DNA from: Phycisphaerae bacterium
GTDB taxonomy: Bacteria; Planctomycetota; Phycisphaerae; UBA1845; PWPN01
NCBI GenBank assembly: GCA_012719955.1
Contig: JAAXZI010000257.1
Span: 1-62,924 of the forward strand
DNA length: 62,924 nt
Direction of reading: 5' to 3'
Both the position numbers and the translations under genes were made by a program. The notes beneath the pieces were generated by a model that was not told where the DNA came from, ran no database searches, and was given only the letters and a program-made list of their open reading frames with translations. Shown piece by piece: positions 26,220-36,186 of this stretch; the first letter of the stretch is position 1, and each line of letters opens with the position of its first letter.

Positions 26220-26957
26220 TTACGATCGCGCCCCCAGCTCCCGGATGGTCTGGAGCAACATGGTGCTGAGTTTGCCCACTGTCTCCTTGTCCGCATGCCG
26301 GCCGGCGTACGCACGCAAATCGATCGGCGTGCCAAACCGTACCCGCGCCTTGTGTGGCCGGAAAAACGACCGCAGCAGGCTCGCGTCCCAGAGTGTTCCC
26401 GAAATATGAGCCGGCACCACGCGAGCTCCGCTGTGTAAAGCCAGCACGGTGGCCCCGTCCTTGGCTTCGGCCACTTCGCCCGGCCGGGGGATCCGCCCCT
26501 CAATAAAAATACCCAGCGCCTTACCCGCCTTGAGATGCCGCAGCGCCGCCCGCGTCGCGATCGTGTCCTGCCCATCCCGCCGTACGGGAATACACTCGAT
26601 CGCGCGCATGACCCGTCCCCCGATCGGCGGATTGGAAAACTCCGCCGCCACCATGAACGCCGGCACCCGATGGGGAATGCTGGCCACCAGCAGCAACGGA
26701 TCGATCCCGCAGGTATGGTTCGCCACCACGATGACCGGCCCCTCGGCCGGTACCGTACACGGCCCTACCCGCTGCAAGCGAAAAAACAGCCGGCAATACA
26801 GCCAGTTGACCGTATACCAGAACGAGACCGGATACGGAAACCGCCACTGGCGCATCCGGGCCACGAAGGCCCCGGCCAAAGCCACCAGGGCCACTACCCC
26901 CAGGCCCAGCACCAGCCCTCCCACATGCCCGTCGATCTGCCCCACAACCATAGCCAC
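26220..26957 (-). CDS. 1-acyl-glycerol-3-phosphate acyltransferase-like (PlsC family)
   Basis: The protein of about 245 aa has an N-terminal membrane helix (GLVLGLGVVALVALAGAFVA). The PlsC catalytic motif HX4D follows in ANHTCGIDPLLL, then the acceptor-binding EGRIPRPGE block. It should transfer acyl groups to lysophosphatidate in the inner membrane. The frame is open to 27125, but I prefer GTG 26957 (or ATG 26951): the upstream gene ends at 26975 and GGGAG lies 10 nt before the GTG. It is cotranscribed with the zinc-ribbon protein upstream. Confidence 0.85.
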   Translation of the reverse strand: MAMVVGQIDGHVGGLVLGLGVVALVALAGAFVARMRQWRFPYPVSFWYTVNWLYCRLFFRLQRVGPCTVPAEGPVIVVANHTCGIDPLLLVASIPHRVPAFMVAAEFSNPPIGGRVMRAIECIPVRRDGQDTIATRAALRHLKAGKALGIFIEGRIPRPGEVAEAKDGATVLALHSGARVVPAHISGTLWDASLLRSFFRPHKARVRFGTPIDLRAYAGRHADKETVGKLSTMLLQTIRELGARS

Positions 26958-26974
26958 CCGTCCCAAGCTCCCTG

Positions 26975-27400
26975 TTACTGGAATACCGCCATCAGCACGC
27001 CCCATCCCACGCAAACCGTCCAGTAAGCCATTCGAACCCGCAGCGCCGGCTCGCCCAGCCGCAGGATACTCATCTCCCCCAGCACCACCACCGGAAAGGC
27101 GAAGATCGTTTTGAAATCCGCGCACACCAGCGCCAGGAAGCAGAGGATCGCCACCGCCAGGTACGCGATCCGGGCATAGTCGGCCTTGGAGCGCACGTTC
27201 GCGAAGTGGTACTCCCAGGTCGAGCGCTCATTTTCCAGCCACGTCTCGCGCGGCTCGAATGCCTCTCCGCACTCCGGACAGCGCCGCTCCAGCAAGCCTG
27301 TGAGACAGAATCCACAGGTGGTACATCGCAAGTTCAGCTCAGCCGGAATCGGCTCATCATCGCGTGGCATCCGGGGGATGTACCGCTCCATGCCCGCCAT
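26975..27400 (-). CDS. Zinc-ribbon membrane protein of unknown function
   Basis: The likely product of 141 aa begins near MAGMERYIPRM. Its four-Cys zinc ribbon is formed by LRCTTCGFCL and RCPECGEAF. Two to three hydrophobic segments follow in the second half (IAYLAVAILCFLALVCADF). Such ribbon-plus-helices proteins are common in Planctomycetota and have no defined role. The start is uncertain because the frame is open to 27562 and no strong ribosome-binding site is seen. It ends 17 bp before the acyltransferase, suggesting a two-gene operon. Confidence 0.65.
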   Translation of the reverse strand: MAGMERYIPRMPRDDEPIPAELNLRCTTCGFCLTGLLERRCPECGEAFEPRETWLENERSTWEYHFANVRSKADYARIAYLAVAILCFLALVCADFKTIFAFPVVVLGEMSILRLGEPALRVRMAYWTVCVGWGVLMAVFQ

Positions 27401-27737
27401 TTTAGGGACCGCCCCGACGACCGCCAGCGCTCCGCAAGGCGATGGCCTCAGCACGAAAATCCACCCCCTCTGAACCTCGTCTCGGAACCGCGCCGGCCGT
27501 GGCGCAGCCGGCTCCCATGGCCATCGTAAATGATGAATCCCCCGGCATCTACCCGTTGCCACCCGATCCGGCGGGGTCCGGCTTACCGCCTCTGCCGGTG
27601 CCCTCTGGCGGCCCCCCTCTCGGCATCTCGGCGGAGCCGGCCGCCTCGGTCCGTGGCTTTCGATCTACCCATCGAGTACCCTCAGACCTTTCCGGCCGCC
27701 CGCCGCGGTCAACCAGACGCTAACAATGGGAAGAGTC
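27401..27737. other. Divergent spacer, no feature recognised
   Basis: About 340 bp of GC-rich DNA separate the zinc-ribbon gene (minus) from the next plus-strand gene. I see no convincing ORF, heptamer array or terminator; it presumably holds both promoters. Confidence 0.4.
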
Positions 27738-30107
27738 ATGGCTATAACCTCTGACCGGGAGTCCCTGGAGCCCATCCAATTGCATCAGCCGCTCGCAGCT
27801 TCGCGCCCCCGCGCCTCTGCCGCCCTGCTGGCGGCCGTCCTCATGCTGGCCGCTTCCGGGTTGATGTTCGAGCTGATCCTGACGCGGATCTTTTCGGCCA
27901 CCATCTGGTATCACTACGCTTTCGTCGCCATTTCCGTGGCCCTGTTCGGCTGGGGGTTGGGCGGGTTTCTGGTCTTCCTGCTCCGGCTGGGCCAACACCC
28001 GCGGCTCAAGTCCATTCTCCCGCTCCTGGCCATGCTACCCGGCCTGCTCATGCCCGTGTTCCTGATCGCCATCCTTCAATTCCCATTCAAGCCGCAGTAC
28101 CTGATCGCCTACTTCCTGCTGAGCCTGTTGCCCTTTCTGGCCGGCGGTGCGGCTCTCAGCCTGGTGTTTGAAGCCTATGGCAGCGACGCCAACCGCCTCT
28201 ACTTCGCCGATCTCTCCGGGGCGGCGCTGGGAGTCCTGGGCGTGCCCCTGGTGATCGGCTTGTTCGGGGCTGAGACGGCCGTGCTGGCCACCGCCATCCT
28301 GCCGGCCATGGCGGCCGTGCTGCTGGCTTGGTCGGCCGATAAAGCCCAGCGCCCCAGGGTGTTGCCACTTATGGCCGTTGCCCTGCTGGCCGCTATCGTC
28401 GGACTGGTGGCGTGGAACCATCACAGCCAACCATTCACCATCCGCGATGCGCCCGACAAAGCTCTCTATAAGTTCCGACGCCAGTACCCCGGATCGCGGC
28501 TGGAATCTGACAAGTGGAACGTCTATTCGCGCATCACCTCCGTCCGCAGCCCCGACGCCGATAACCTCGCCCGGATCTTCATCGACAGCGACAACTGGAC
28601 CAACGTCATGCACTGGGACGGCAACCCCGCGCATCCGGCCGACGGGCGCAACTGGTTCCGGGCCGTCCCCTTCCGCGTGAGCGAGAAGCCCAGAGTCATG
28701 ATCATCGGTCCCGGTGGCGCTACCGACGTGGTGCTGGCCATTGCCGCCGGCAGTCCGATGGTCACGGCTGTGGAGATGAACCCGCTCATCATTGACGCGG
28801 TCCAGGCGTTCGGCGACGAGGCCGGGCGCGTCTACGACCACCCCAACGTAGACCTGGTCATGAGCGAGGGCCGCAATTTCGTCGAGCGCACACCGGAGAA
28901 GTACGACGTGATCATGCTCGGCTTCGTGGACACCTTCGCGGCGGTCTCCAGCGGCGGCCTGTCCTTGACGGAGAATTATCTCTACACGCGCGAGGCCATC
29001 GAAGCCTACTACGATCGCCTGACCGACGACGGCGTCCTGGCCATCGTCCGCTGGCCGGTGGACGTGCGGCGGCTGGTCGCCAATGCGGTCGATTTTCTCT
29101 CCGCCCGGGGCATGAGCATCGAGCAGATCGGCGGGCACATCATGACCGTCGCGGAACGGGATCCGGCCTGGAACACGACGCCTTCGGCCTCCGACGAACT
29201 GCCCCCGGAGACCCTCTTCCTGCTCAGCCGTTCGCCGCTGACGCCCGAGCGGGTGGACAAGCTGCTAGCCGGCCACCAGAACCTGTACGTGTTGCACGCT
29301 CCCGGGCGGGAGCCCGCGCCCGACTGCCCGCAGTACCGGCAACTTTTCTCCGGGAAGATGAGCTTCGCCGAATACACCGACAGCTTCGAGACGCTGGCCA
29401 CGCCGGTGACGGACGACCGGCCCTTCTACTTCGCCTACGACAAGCCGTTGGGCATGCACAACTTCGTTCTGCAATGGTTCGGCATCCCCATCGGGATTGT
29501 CATCGCCTTCACGCTGGTGCTCCTGCTGGCCGGCAAGCGGGCGGGGTTTCGTCCGCCCGGGCCGCGGACGGTCGCCTACTTCGGCGCGTTGGGCCTGGGT
29601 TTTATCATCTGCGAGATCGCCCTCATGCAGCGGCTCATTCTGCTGCTGGGGCATCCGATCTACACGCTGGTGGTGATCCTCTTCACCATCCTGCTGGCCA
29701 GCAGCCTGGGCAGCCTCTACGCCCGACGGTTCGCCCCCGAGCAGATCCACCGCCGACTGGGGGTGATCATCGCGCTGGTGATCGTGCTGGTGGCAACCGC
29801 CTCTGTTGCCCTCCCGCCGGTGGTCCGTGCCGCCCTGCCGCTGGGTCTCTATCCACGGATCGCCCTCGCGGTGGCCATGGTCTTCCCGTTCGGCTTCCTG
29901 ATGGGCATGCCCTTCCCGCTGGGCCTCCGGCGGATGGCGCTGGACCCCACGGCCGCCCCGGTCTCGGCCCTCTGGGGCATCAACGGCGTGGCCTCGGTGG
30001 TCGGCTCGATCTTCTGTATCGTCCTGGCGGTCATCGCCGGGTTTACCTGGGTCTTCGTGGCCGGGGCGTTGTGCTACGCGCTAGCATGGATAACGCGACC
30101 GCGATGA
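27738..30107 (+). CDS. Fused multi-pass membrane / spermidine-synthase-like protein
   Basis: The 789 aa protein has about seven hydrophobic helices in residues 15-220. A soluble spermidine-synthase-type Rossmann domain follows, with RVMIIGPGGATDVVLAIA and VTAVEMNPLIIDAV near residues 325-360. A second membrane part from about residue 580 to the end includes a conserved GALGLGFIICEIALMQRL helix. This fused architecture is widespread in bacteria and annotated only as spermidine-synthase-like; no polyamine activity is proven for it. ATG 27738 is preceded by GGGAAG; ATG 27726 is an alternative. A heptamer array starts 5 bp after the stop. Confidence 0.85.
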   Translation: MAITSDRESLEPIQLHQPLAASRPRASAALLAAVLMLAASGLMFELILTRIFSATIWYHYAFVAISVALFGWGLGGFLVFLLRLGQHPRLKSILPLLAMLPGLLMPVFLIAILQFPFKPQYLIAYFLLSLLPFLAGGAALSLVFEAYGSDANRLYFADLSGAALGVLGVPLVIGLFGAETAVLATAILPAMAAVLLAWSADKAQRPRVLPLMAVALLAAIVGLVAWNHHSQPFTIRDAPDKALYKFRRQYPGSRLESDKWNVYSRITSVRSPDADNLARIFIDSDNWTNVMHWDGNPAHPADGRNWFRAVPFRVSEKPRVMIIGPGGATDVVLAIAAGSPMVTAVEMNPLIIDAVQAFGDEAGRVYDHPNVDLVMSEGRNFVERTPEKYDVIMLGFVDTFAAVSSGGLSLTENYLYTREAIEAYYDRLTDDGVLAIVRWPVDVRRLVANAVDFLSARGMSIEQIGGHIMTVAERDPAWNTTPSASDELPPETLFLLSRSPLTPERVDKLLAGHQNLYVLHAPGREPAPDCPQYRQLFSGKMSFAEYTDSFETLATPVTDDRPFYFAYDKPLGMHNFVLQWFGIPIGIVIAFTLVLLLAGKRAGFRPPGPRTVAYFGALGLGFIICEIALMQRLILLLGHPIYTLVVILFTILLASSLGSLYARRFAPEQIHRRLGVIIALVIVLVATASVALPPVVRAALPLGLYPRIALAVAMVFPFGFLMGMPFPLGLRRMALDPTAAPVSALWGINGVASVVGSIFCIVLAVIAGFTWVFVAGALCYALAWITRPR

Positions 30108-30112
30108 GGGAC

Positions 30113-30249
30113 AATGTCTAATGACCAATGTCTAAAGAAGCCCTAAGGACCAAATGACTAATGATGACCGTAGCTGCTGTCCTTTTTGGGCATTAGGCAT
30201 TTGAGCATTCGACATTCTTTAGACATTGGGATTTAGACATTAGGCATTT
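30113..30249. repeat. Heptamer clusters AATGTCT/AATGACC with inverted partner
   Basis: AATGTCT, AATGACC, AATGTCT start at 30113; complementary CATTAGG, GACATTC and TTTAGACATT words fill 30190-30249. Sequence and order closely resemble the nuoK-nuoL spacer at 18122-18262, 12 kb away, so this is a dispersed repeat family. Confidence 0.9.
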
Positions 30250-30272
30250 CACCACCGAGACGGAGGCAAACC

Positions 30273-31124
30273 ATCGCCCGCATCATCCGAGTCTTAACGC
30301 TTCAGCCGGCGCTGCGCTGGCAGCAGCAGATGCCCAACCTGCACCTGCTGCGCCAGACCATCGAGAAGCAGATAGCCACCACGCCCGCGGACATTATCGT
30401 CCTGCCAGAGGTATTCAACGGCGTTCACTGCGACATGGACCCCAGCGCCGGCCCGCAGGCCCGCCAGTTTCTCGCGACGCTGGCCAAGGCCACCAACGCG
30501 GCTATCGTCGGCGGCAGCATCGATTACCAGCACTCTGACGCTCAGCGTCGCAACACCTGCTGGGTGGTCAACCGCCAGGGCGAGGAGGTGGGCGCCTATC
30601 ACAAGCGGGTGCTCTTCGCCGCCGAGCAGGCCGACCGCCGGCCCGGAAACGAAGCCGGGATCTTCGATTTAGAAGGAATTAGAGTGGCCGTTCTGATCTG
30701 CGGCGACCTGTGGGAACCGGCCATGGCCCGCGAACTGGTCGGCCGGGCCGATCTGCTGGCCGTGCCCGCCAAGACTGCTGTCCCCTCACAGAGCCGCATC
30801 GATTACGCCCGCAAGCTGTGGTGGAATCTTGCCCTGACCCGGGCCATGGAGAACGGCCTGCCGGTGGTGGTGGCCGACTGGGCCGAAGGCCGGCACGAAT
30901 CAATCGGCCTGGTCGGCGGCACGCGCACCCGGAGCGTGCACTACACCAGCGGCGGCGCCAGCATCACCGATCCGGGCAAACGCCCGGACTTCGACGCCCT
31001 CCAGACCAAACTGTCCGCCGGTCGTCCCGGCCTGCTGGCCGCCAACATCGACCTGGATGCCGTGCGGGCCTACCAGGAATACCGCCAGTCCGTCGGCCTG
31101 CTGCCGCCGCCCGGCACGGCATAA
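30273..31124 (+). CDS. Nitrilase-superfamily carbon-nitrogen hydrolase, apparent ATC start
   Basis: The protein shows the nitrilase triad: Glu in IIVLPEVFNG, Lys in AYHKRVLFA and Cys in VLICGDLWEP. It should hydrolyse an amide or carbamoyl bond; substrate unknown. The first ATG in frame is 30330, but the 19 codons before it encode RIIRVLTLQPALRW, the family's first beta strand. They begin at ATC 30273, exactly 6 nt after a perfect GGAGG (30262-30266). No ATG, GTG or TTG is in frame between the ribosome-binding site and 30330. I therefore annotate from the ATC (283 aa); a base error (ATG read as ATC) is the main alternative. Confidence 0.75.
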   Translation: MARIIRVLTLQPALRWQQQMPNLHLLRQTIEKQIATTPADIIVLPEVFNGVHCDMDPSAGPQARQFLATLAKATNAAIVGGSIDYQHSDAQRRNTCWVVNRQGEEVGAYHKRVLFAAEQADRRPGNEAGIFDLEGIRVAVLICGDLWEPAMARELVGRADLLAVPAKTAVPSQSRIDYARKLWWNLALTRAMENGLPVVVADWAEGRHESIGLVGGTRTRSVHYTSGGASITDPGKRPDFDALQTKLSAGRPGLLAANIDLDAVRAYQEYRQSVGLLPPPGTA

Positions 31125-31132
31125 TTCTGACA

Positions 31133-31257
31133 CTGCAGCGCAAGGCCGTAGCAGTCGGGCCGGGTACCCGGCGAAAGGTGGGTGCCGGACGTTTTACAAG
31201 CAAAACGGCCGGTACGGAGCCCGGCCGCTTCAGCAAATGGCCCACTTTGCGCTGTAG
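31133..31257. repeat. MITE-like element with 11-bp terminal inverted repeats
   Basis: CTGCAGCGCAA (31133-31143) and TTGCGCTGTAG (31247-31257) are inverted repeats with one mismatch. They enclose about 100 bp that also contains an internal hairpin and the block GGCCGGTACGGA. A related block lies at 56754-56848. No transposase is present, so a non-autonomous element is inference. Confidence 0.5.
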
Positions 31258-31291
31258 GGTCTGAACAGTCACCCCGGACGCTCAGAACAAA

Positions 31292-31365
31292 GATGGAAAG
31301 CTGGAGCGATGGAGAGAGAACATTGCCGCTCGTTCTCTCTCCATCTCTCGCACTCTCCATCGCTC
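31292..31365. repeat. Octamer array with 14-bp perfect hairpin
   Basis: GATGGAAA, GCTGGAGC and GATGGAGA are degenerate octamers. The last one begins a perfect 14-bp inverted repeat, GATGGAGAGAGAAC (31308-31321) with GTTCTCTCTCCATC (31332-31345). It sits between two convergent genes. Confidence 0.8.
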
Positions 31366-31407
31366 ATACGGTGCTCGATCAGCCTTGCTGGTGAAGCAAG
31401 GTTTCGA

Positions 31408-33081
31408 CTACAGGCGTCGCCGCCGGGAGTTCAGCCCCAGGTAGCCCAGGCCCGCCAGGCTGGCCAGCGCCGCAGGCGCGGGCACGCAGCCGCAACCGGC
31501 CTCATCCATGCCTGGCACCACCTGCTCTTCGCCCGGCCCGGGCTCGCCGGCATCATCGTCGCCGGGGTTGTCGTCGCCCTCCTCGTCAGGTACCTGGCCG
31601 TCGCCGTTGTTTCCGCCCGTCCCGCCGGTCGTATCCAGGCAGTCGGGGATCCCGTCGCCGTCCGAATCGGTCTCCGCGCCAAAGAAATCGCAGCCGCATG
31701 CGCCCGGCGCAGTCTTGTTCGGATTGAGCGGACAGCCATCGACCTCGTCGGCAACTCCGTCGTTATCGTCGTCCGGGTCGCAGGCGTCGCCCAGTCCGTC
31801 GCCATCGGTATCAAGCTGATCGGCGTTGGCGCTGGCGGGGCAGTTGTCACCGAAATCGGCGATACTGTCGCCGTCGGCATCCGGGATTTCAGCGGGTGAG
31901 AAGACCAACGCGGCCCCCTGGTCCTTGCCGGCCCCCAAGTCCGCGAGAGCCGCGCCGGCGAGCACAATCCCGCCGCTCAGCGAGACAGAGCCGCCGAAGA
32001 GGGTGTTGGTTCCGGGGAGGGTCGCAAAGACTTTCCTCTCCTGGTTCCAATTCGCGCCGCCGCCCCGGAAGACATACACCGTTCCCCGGGTGTTACCTTC
32101 GCCCTGAGCGCCAATGGCGATGGCATCACCCGCCAGGGCGACCGAATTACCGAAGGCATTACCGACGTTGGGATCGGTGGCGACAAAGGTCTTGACCAAC
32201 GTCCAGGAATCAGGAGCCTGGAACTGATAGAGGTAAACCGCACCGGCATTGATGATCCCGGCTTCGTCGTGGTTGGGCGCGCCGACCGCGGCGAAATCAC
32301 CATCCAGCGAGACGGATGTGCCCAGCGCGGCTCTGACTTCGTCAACCTGGATCTTGCCCTGCGGACTCCAAGTCGTGCCCGAACGGACGAACACGTACGC
32401 GGCACCCGACTGGGACGCGCCGGCGGTAGCGAACGGCGCTCCGACAATCACGCGTTCGCCGCTGATGGCGACGGCGGAGCCGAATTGATCACCGCCCGCA
32501 CCATCGCCGGCCGTCAGCTTGGCCTGCTGGGACCAGGTTTCGCCGGAGCGAACGAACACATACGCCGCGCCCCGGCCGGAATTGGCGGCATCGTCCTCCT
32601 CGAACACCGCCCCGACCACGATGGTGTCGCCGTCAATGGCCACCGAGGATCCGAACCAGTCATCCGCGGCCGCATCGTCAGCCCGCAGGGGCGGACCTTG
32701 CTGCACCCAGTTCACACCATCGCGCACGTAGACATAGACCGCCCCACCGGCGTCCGCGAGACGTGCGCCCACCACGATGGTGTCGCCGTCAATAGCGACC
32801 GCGCCGCCGAACTGTGAACCGACACCGTCGGGCGGAACCAGTTTCGCCTGCTGGTTCCACGCTCCATCCTGGCGGACAAACACGTACGCTGCCCCGGAGA
32901 GATTCACCACCCCATTCGCCTGCGGCGAGCCGACGACGGCGGTGTCGCCACTGATCGCCACCGACATTCCGAACCAGGCCTCCGCTTGCGGATCAGTCGG
33001 TAATAATGTGGTCTGGCCCTGGGCCGCGATGGCCAGGGTGAGAGTCACCCCCAGGCAGCTCATCATTGTCCCATTTCGCAC
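31408..33081 (-). CDS. Secreted seven-repeat FG-GAP propeller with thrombospondin type-3 repeats
   Basis: The 557 aa protein has a signal peptide near its start. Seven FG-GAP units follow, each of the form FGxSVAIDGDTIVVGA, in residues 30-400; seven units fit one complete beta-propeller. Next comes a calcium-binding type-3 repeat region rich in DxDGDG (DADGDSIADFGDNCP, DTDGDGLGDACD, DSDGDGIPDCLD), then an acidic linker. The C-terminal tail has GCGCVPAPA, a hydrophobic helix and RRRRL, resembling a PEP-CTERM-style sorting signal. GTG 33081 has AAGGAG 7 nt before it. Probably a surface adhesion or scaffold protein; ligand unknown. Confidence 0.85.
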   Translation of the reverse strand: MRNGTMMSCLGVTLTLAIAAQGQTTLLPTDPQAEAWFGMSVAISGDTAVVGSPQANGVVNLSGAAYVFVRQDGAWNQQAKLVPPDGVGSQFGGAVAIDGDTIVVGARLADAGGAVYVYVRDGVNWVQQGPPLRADDAAADDWFGSSVAIDGDTIVVGAVFEEDDAANSGRGAAYVFVRSGETWSQQAKLTAGDGAGGDQFGSAVAISGERVIVGAPFATAGASQSGAAYVFVRSGTTWSPQGKIQVDEVRAALGTSVSLDGDFAAVGAPNHDEAGIINAGAVYLYQFQAPDSWTLVKTFVATDPNVGNAFGNSVALAGDAIAIGAQGEGNTRGTVYVFRGGGANWNQERKVFATLPGTNTLFGGSVSLSGGIVLAGAALADLGAGKDQGAALVFSPAEIPDADGDSIADFGDNCPASANADQLDTDGDGLGDACDPDDDNDGVADEVDGCPLNPNKTAPGACGCDFFGAETDSDGDGIPDCLDTTGGTGGNNGDGQVPDEEGDDNPGDDDAGEPGPGEEQVVPGMDEAGCGCVPAPAALASLAGLGYLGLNSRRRRL

Positions 33082-33196
33082 CAGATTTCTCCTTCTGTAA
33101 GATTCAACTTTCCCCTTGCAGCCTCCAGGCTTGCCGCGAGCCGAAAGATCGGCTATGGGTAAGTACGTTCGCGGCCCCAGAGAGGACTAAAACCAT

Positions 33197-34084
<888 letters not shown>

Positions 34085-34211
34085 GAATCGATCCCGGAAG
34101 GTCGTGTGTCACCGTTTTCGAGCCGTCTTGAACGGTACCCGACGGCATAGACCCCCCTCAACGACGGATCCGCCGCTCGTTCAGGGGACCTGCTTTGAGC
34201 CGTACCGACCT

Positions 34212-35651
34212 TCACTGGTCCGCCGGTACACTCGCCGGCGCGGTGGCAGGCGACTCGGGCTTTCTGAATAAATCCGGCCAGTCCCGGCTGATGCTGCCGC
34301 TGAAACGAATGTCTCTGCCGACCGCAAACCTCAACACCTCCGGGCGGTCCGGGGAGCCGTACTGGGCTTTCGCCGGCACCATGACGGTCAGCTCCTCGGC
34401 CGTCCTCCAGGCCGGCATGCTGGGCAGGTTGTCCGTCCCCTCCGAGGGGATCACCACATCCACCTGGCCGGTAGCCAGGGTGAGCACGGAGACGCCGCTT
34501 GAGGCGTCGGTGGCCACCAGTCTCCGGCCGTCGGGGCTCAATTCGAACTCTCCCAGACTCAGTCCTTCCAGATCGGCGGCGGCGGTGCGCGGCAAGATCC
34601 GGCTCACGGTCGGTTGTCGGTCCGGATCGATGACAAACAACCCGATCTGCTGGGGCATCTCCGCGGTGGTCACCGGCAGGCTGACCTCGCAAGTACTAAA
34701 TAGAACTCTCCCGTCCACCAGACAGCGAACCTTCATCCGGCTCCAGAACATCAAGCCCACCAGGTCTTCCGGCTTGGGCAGCTCGGTCATGAGCCGGCCG
34801 GCGTCATCCACCACTTGGCGGCGCGTCAGTGACCCAAGCACAGGCGCCCCCCGGTCCTCCGTGGGCGGTGTCCGGGTGGTGCCATAGTAGAGAAATCTGC
34901 CATCGGGCGACCAGTCAGAGTACGCCGAGACGTGGTTGGCCACGATCACGGGAGGGCGGTTTTCCTGGGTGGCGAAGAGCAGCAGCCGGCCCAACGCAAG
35001 GCCATCATCCACATTGGAAGGTATCGAGACCGTGACGGCCACCGCTCTGCCGTCCGGCGATATGCGGAGGTCCAACAGGGTTTCCAACAGCGTGGCAATA
35101 ACCCTGCCCGGCCTGGCCCCGTCCTCCGTCACCTCGTACGTCTGTAGCCGGCGGGGAACCAGCCTCAAGGCCTTCATTGTTTCCCAGTCGTCCCCGAACT
35201 TCTCCGGCAAGCCCTCGTTGCGATGGTCGCGCATGTAGAGAAACAGGGCCACAAGCTCGCCCCCGGTGAGCTGGTCTCTGAATGAGGGTTTGAAGTCCCG
35301 CCACCTGCCCTGGTAGGCAAACACTTCCGCGCGGAACTGCTCGGCCAGGGCAATCAGCTCCGACCTGCGCTGCTCGGGGATGAGGGGCAGGGCTTCCTCC
35401 CATGTCGCCAACCCGGGCGACTCCGCCTGCACGGCAATGAACTCCCGAGAATCGGGAAACCAGGCCACAAGCTCCACGTTGGTGGCGACCGGCTCGGAAA
35501 GCCTTCCCTGCGGATCGCACAGATAGAGGCCTTCCGTGCCGATGACCGCGCCATGCCGGCCATCGGGCGACCAGAACAGTCGCCGCGGCACACACCCCAG
35601 GAACACCGTGACCATCACTGCCAAAACCAACCACGCCCACCCGCGTTTCAT
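34212..35651 (-). CDS. Putative lipoprotein with TolB/WD40-like propeller
   Basis: The 479 aa protein begins with a hydrophobic signal ending in VFLGC, a plausible lipobox. It has repeated propeller-type motifs such as LFWSPDGRHGAVIG, RISPDGRAVAVTV, SDWSPDGRFLYYG and FELSPDGRRLVATD. Such PD-repeat propellers usually bind proteins or sense the envelope; no enzyme motif is seen. It is the third gene of an operon: its start overlaps the stop of the anti-sigma-like gene by 4 bp, directly behind an ECF sigma factor. This context suggests a sensory or target role in the same pathway, which is inference. Confidence 0.7.
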   Translation of the reverse strand: MKRGWAWLVLAVMVTVFLGCVPRRLFWSPDGRHGAVIGTEGLYLCDPQGRLSEPVATNVELVAWFPDSREFIAVQAESPGLATWEEALPLIPEQRRSELIALAEQFRAEVFAYQGRWRDFKPSFRDQLTGGELVALFLYMRDHRNEGLPEKFGDDWETMKALRLVPRRLQTYEVTEDGARPGRVIATLLETLLDLRISPDGRAVAVTVSIPSNVDDGLALGRLLLFATQENRPPVIVANHVSAYSDWSPDGRFLYYGTTRTPPTEDRGAPVLGSLTRRQVVDDAGRLMTELPKPEDLVGLMFWSRMKVRCLVDGRVLFSTCEVSLPVTTAEMPQQIGLFVIDPDRQPTVSRILPRTAAADLEGLSLGEFELSPDGRRLVATDASSGVSVLTLATGQVDVVIPSEGTDNLPSMPAWRTAEELTVMVPAKAQYGSPDRPEVLRFAVGRDIRFSGSISRDWPDLFRKPESPATAPASVPADQ

Positions 35652-36181
35652 GTCGCATCTCCCAATCGAGGCATGGACAGCGGCGAATCCCAGATCACGC
35701 GCGTGCCGCGCTCCGGCCGACGCTGCCGGACCTGTTCCCGTAAACGGTTGGCCGACCAGAAGCCGGACTCCGGAGACGGGGCGGCAACCGGGGGCAGAGG
35801 AGCCGGGGCAGAGTTCTCGACGAGCTGAAGGGGTTCGATGTGTGGCGCGTGTGGCGAGGCCTCAGAGTTCCAGAGCGCATGAAGCCCGATGCCCAGCAGG
35901 ACACAGGCGGCCAGACTGGCCGCTTTCCCAGCCATTCTCCACATGGACCAGGACCGGCCCGCCCGCCGAACGATCTCAGCCGCCGGAAACGAGGGAACCG
36001 GTATCGCCGGTCCGGCGGTCAGGGTGTTCCTTGCAGCGGCCACGGTCAATTCGATCTCCTCGCCGAGGGTTCGGGCGGCCGGGTGCTCGGCCAGCCAGGC
36101 AGCCAGCAGGGCCTCGGTATCCGGCGAAAGCTGGCCCAAAGCCCGATCCATCAAGAGCCGCTCCAGCGTTGTGGAATCCAT
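35648..36181 (-). CDS. Anti-sigma-factor-like single-pass membrane protein
   Basis: The 177 aa product has a cytosolic N-terminal helical part (LLMDRALGQLSPDTEALLAAWL). It is followed by one transmembrane helix (AASLAACVLLGIGLHALW) near residue 100 and a Pro-rich extracytoplasmic tail. No zinc-binding HxxxCxxC anti-sigma motif is visible. Position between an ECF sigma gene and a propeller lipoprotein supports an anti-sigma role. ATG 36181 has AGGAG 8 nt upstream, inside the sigma gene's end. It overlaps the downstream gene by ATGA. Confidence 0.7.
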   Translation of the reverse strand: MDSTTLERLLMDRALGQLSPDTEALLAAWLAEHPAARTLGEEIELTVAAARNTLTAGPAIPVPSFPAAEIVRRAGRSWSMWRMAGKAASLAACVLLGIGLHALWNSEASPHAPHIEPLQLVENSAPAPLPPVAAPSPESGFWSANRLREQVRQRRPERGTRVIWDSPLSMPRLGDAT

Positions 36182-36186
36182 CACCA

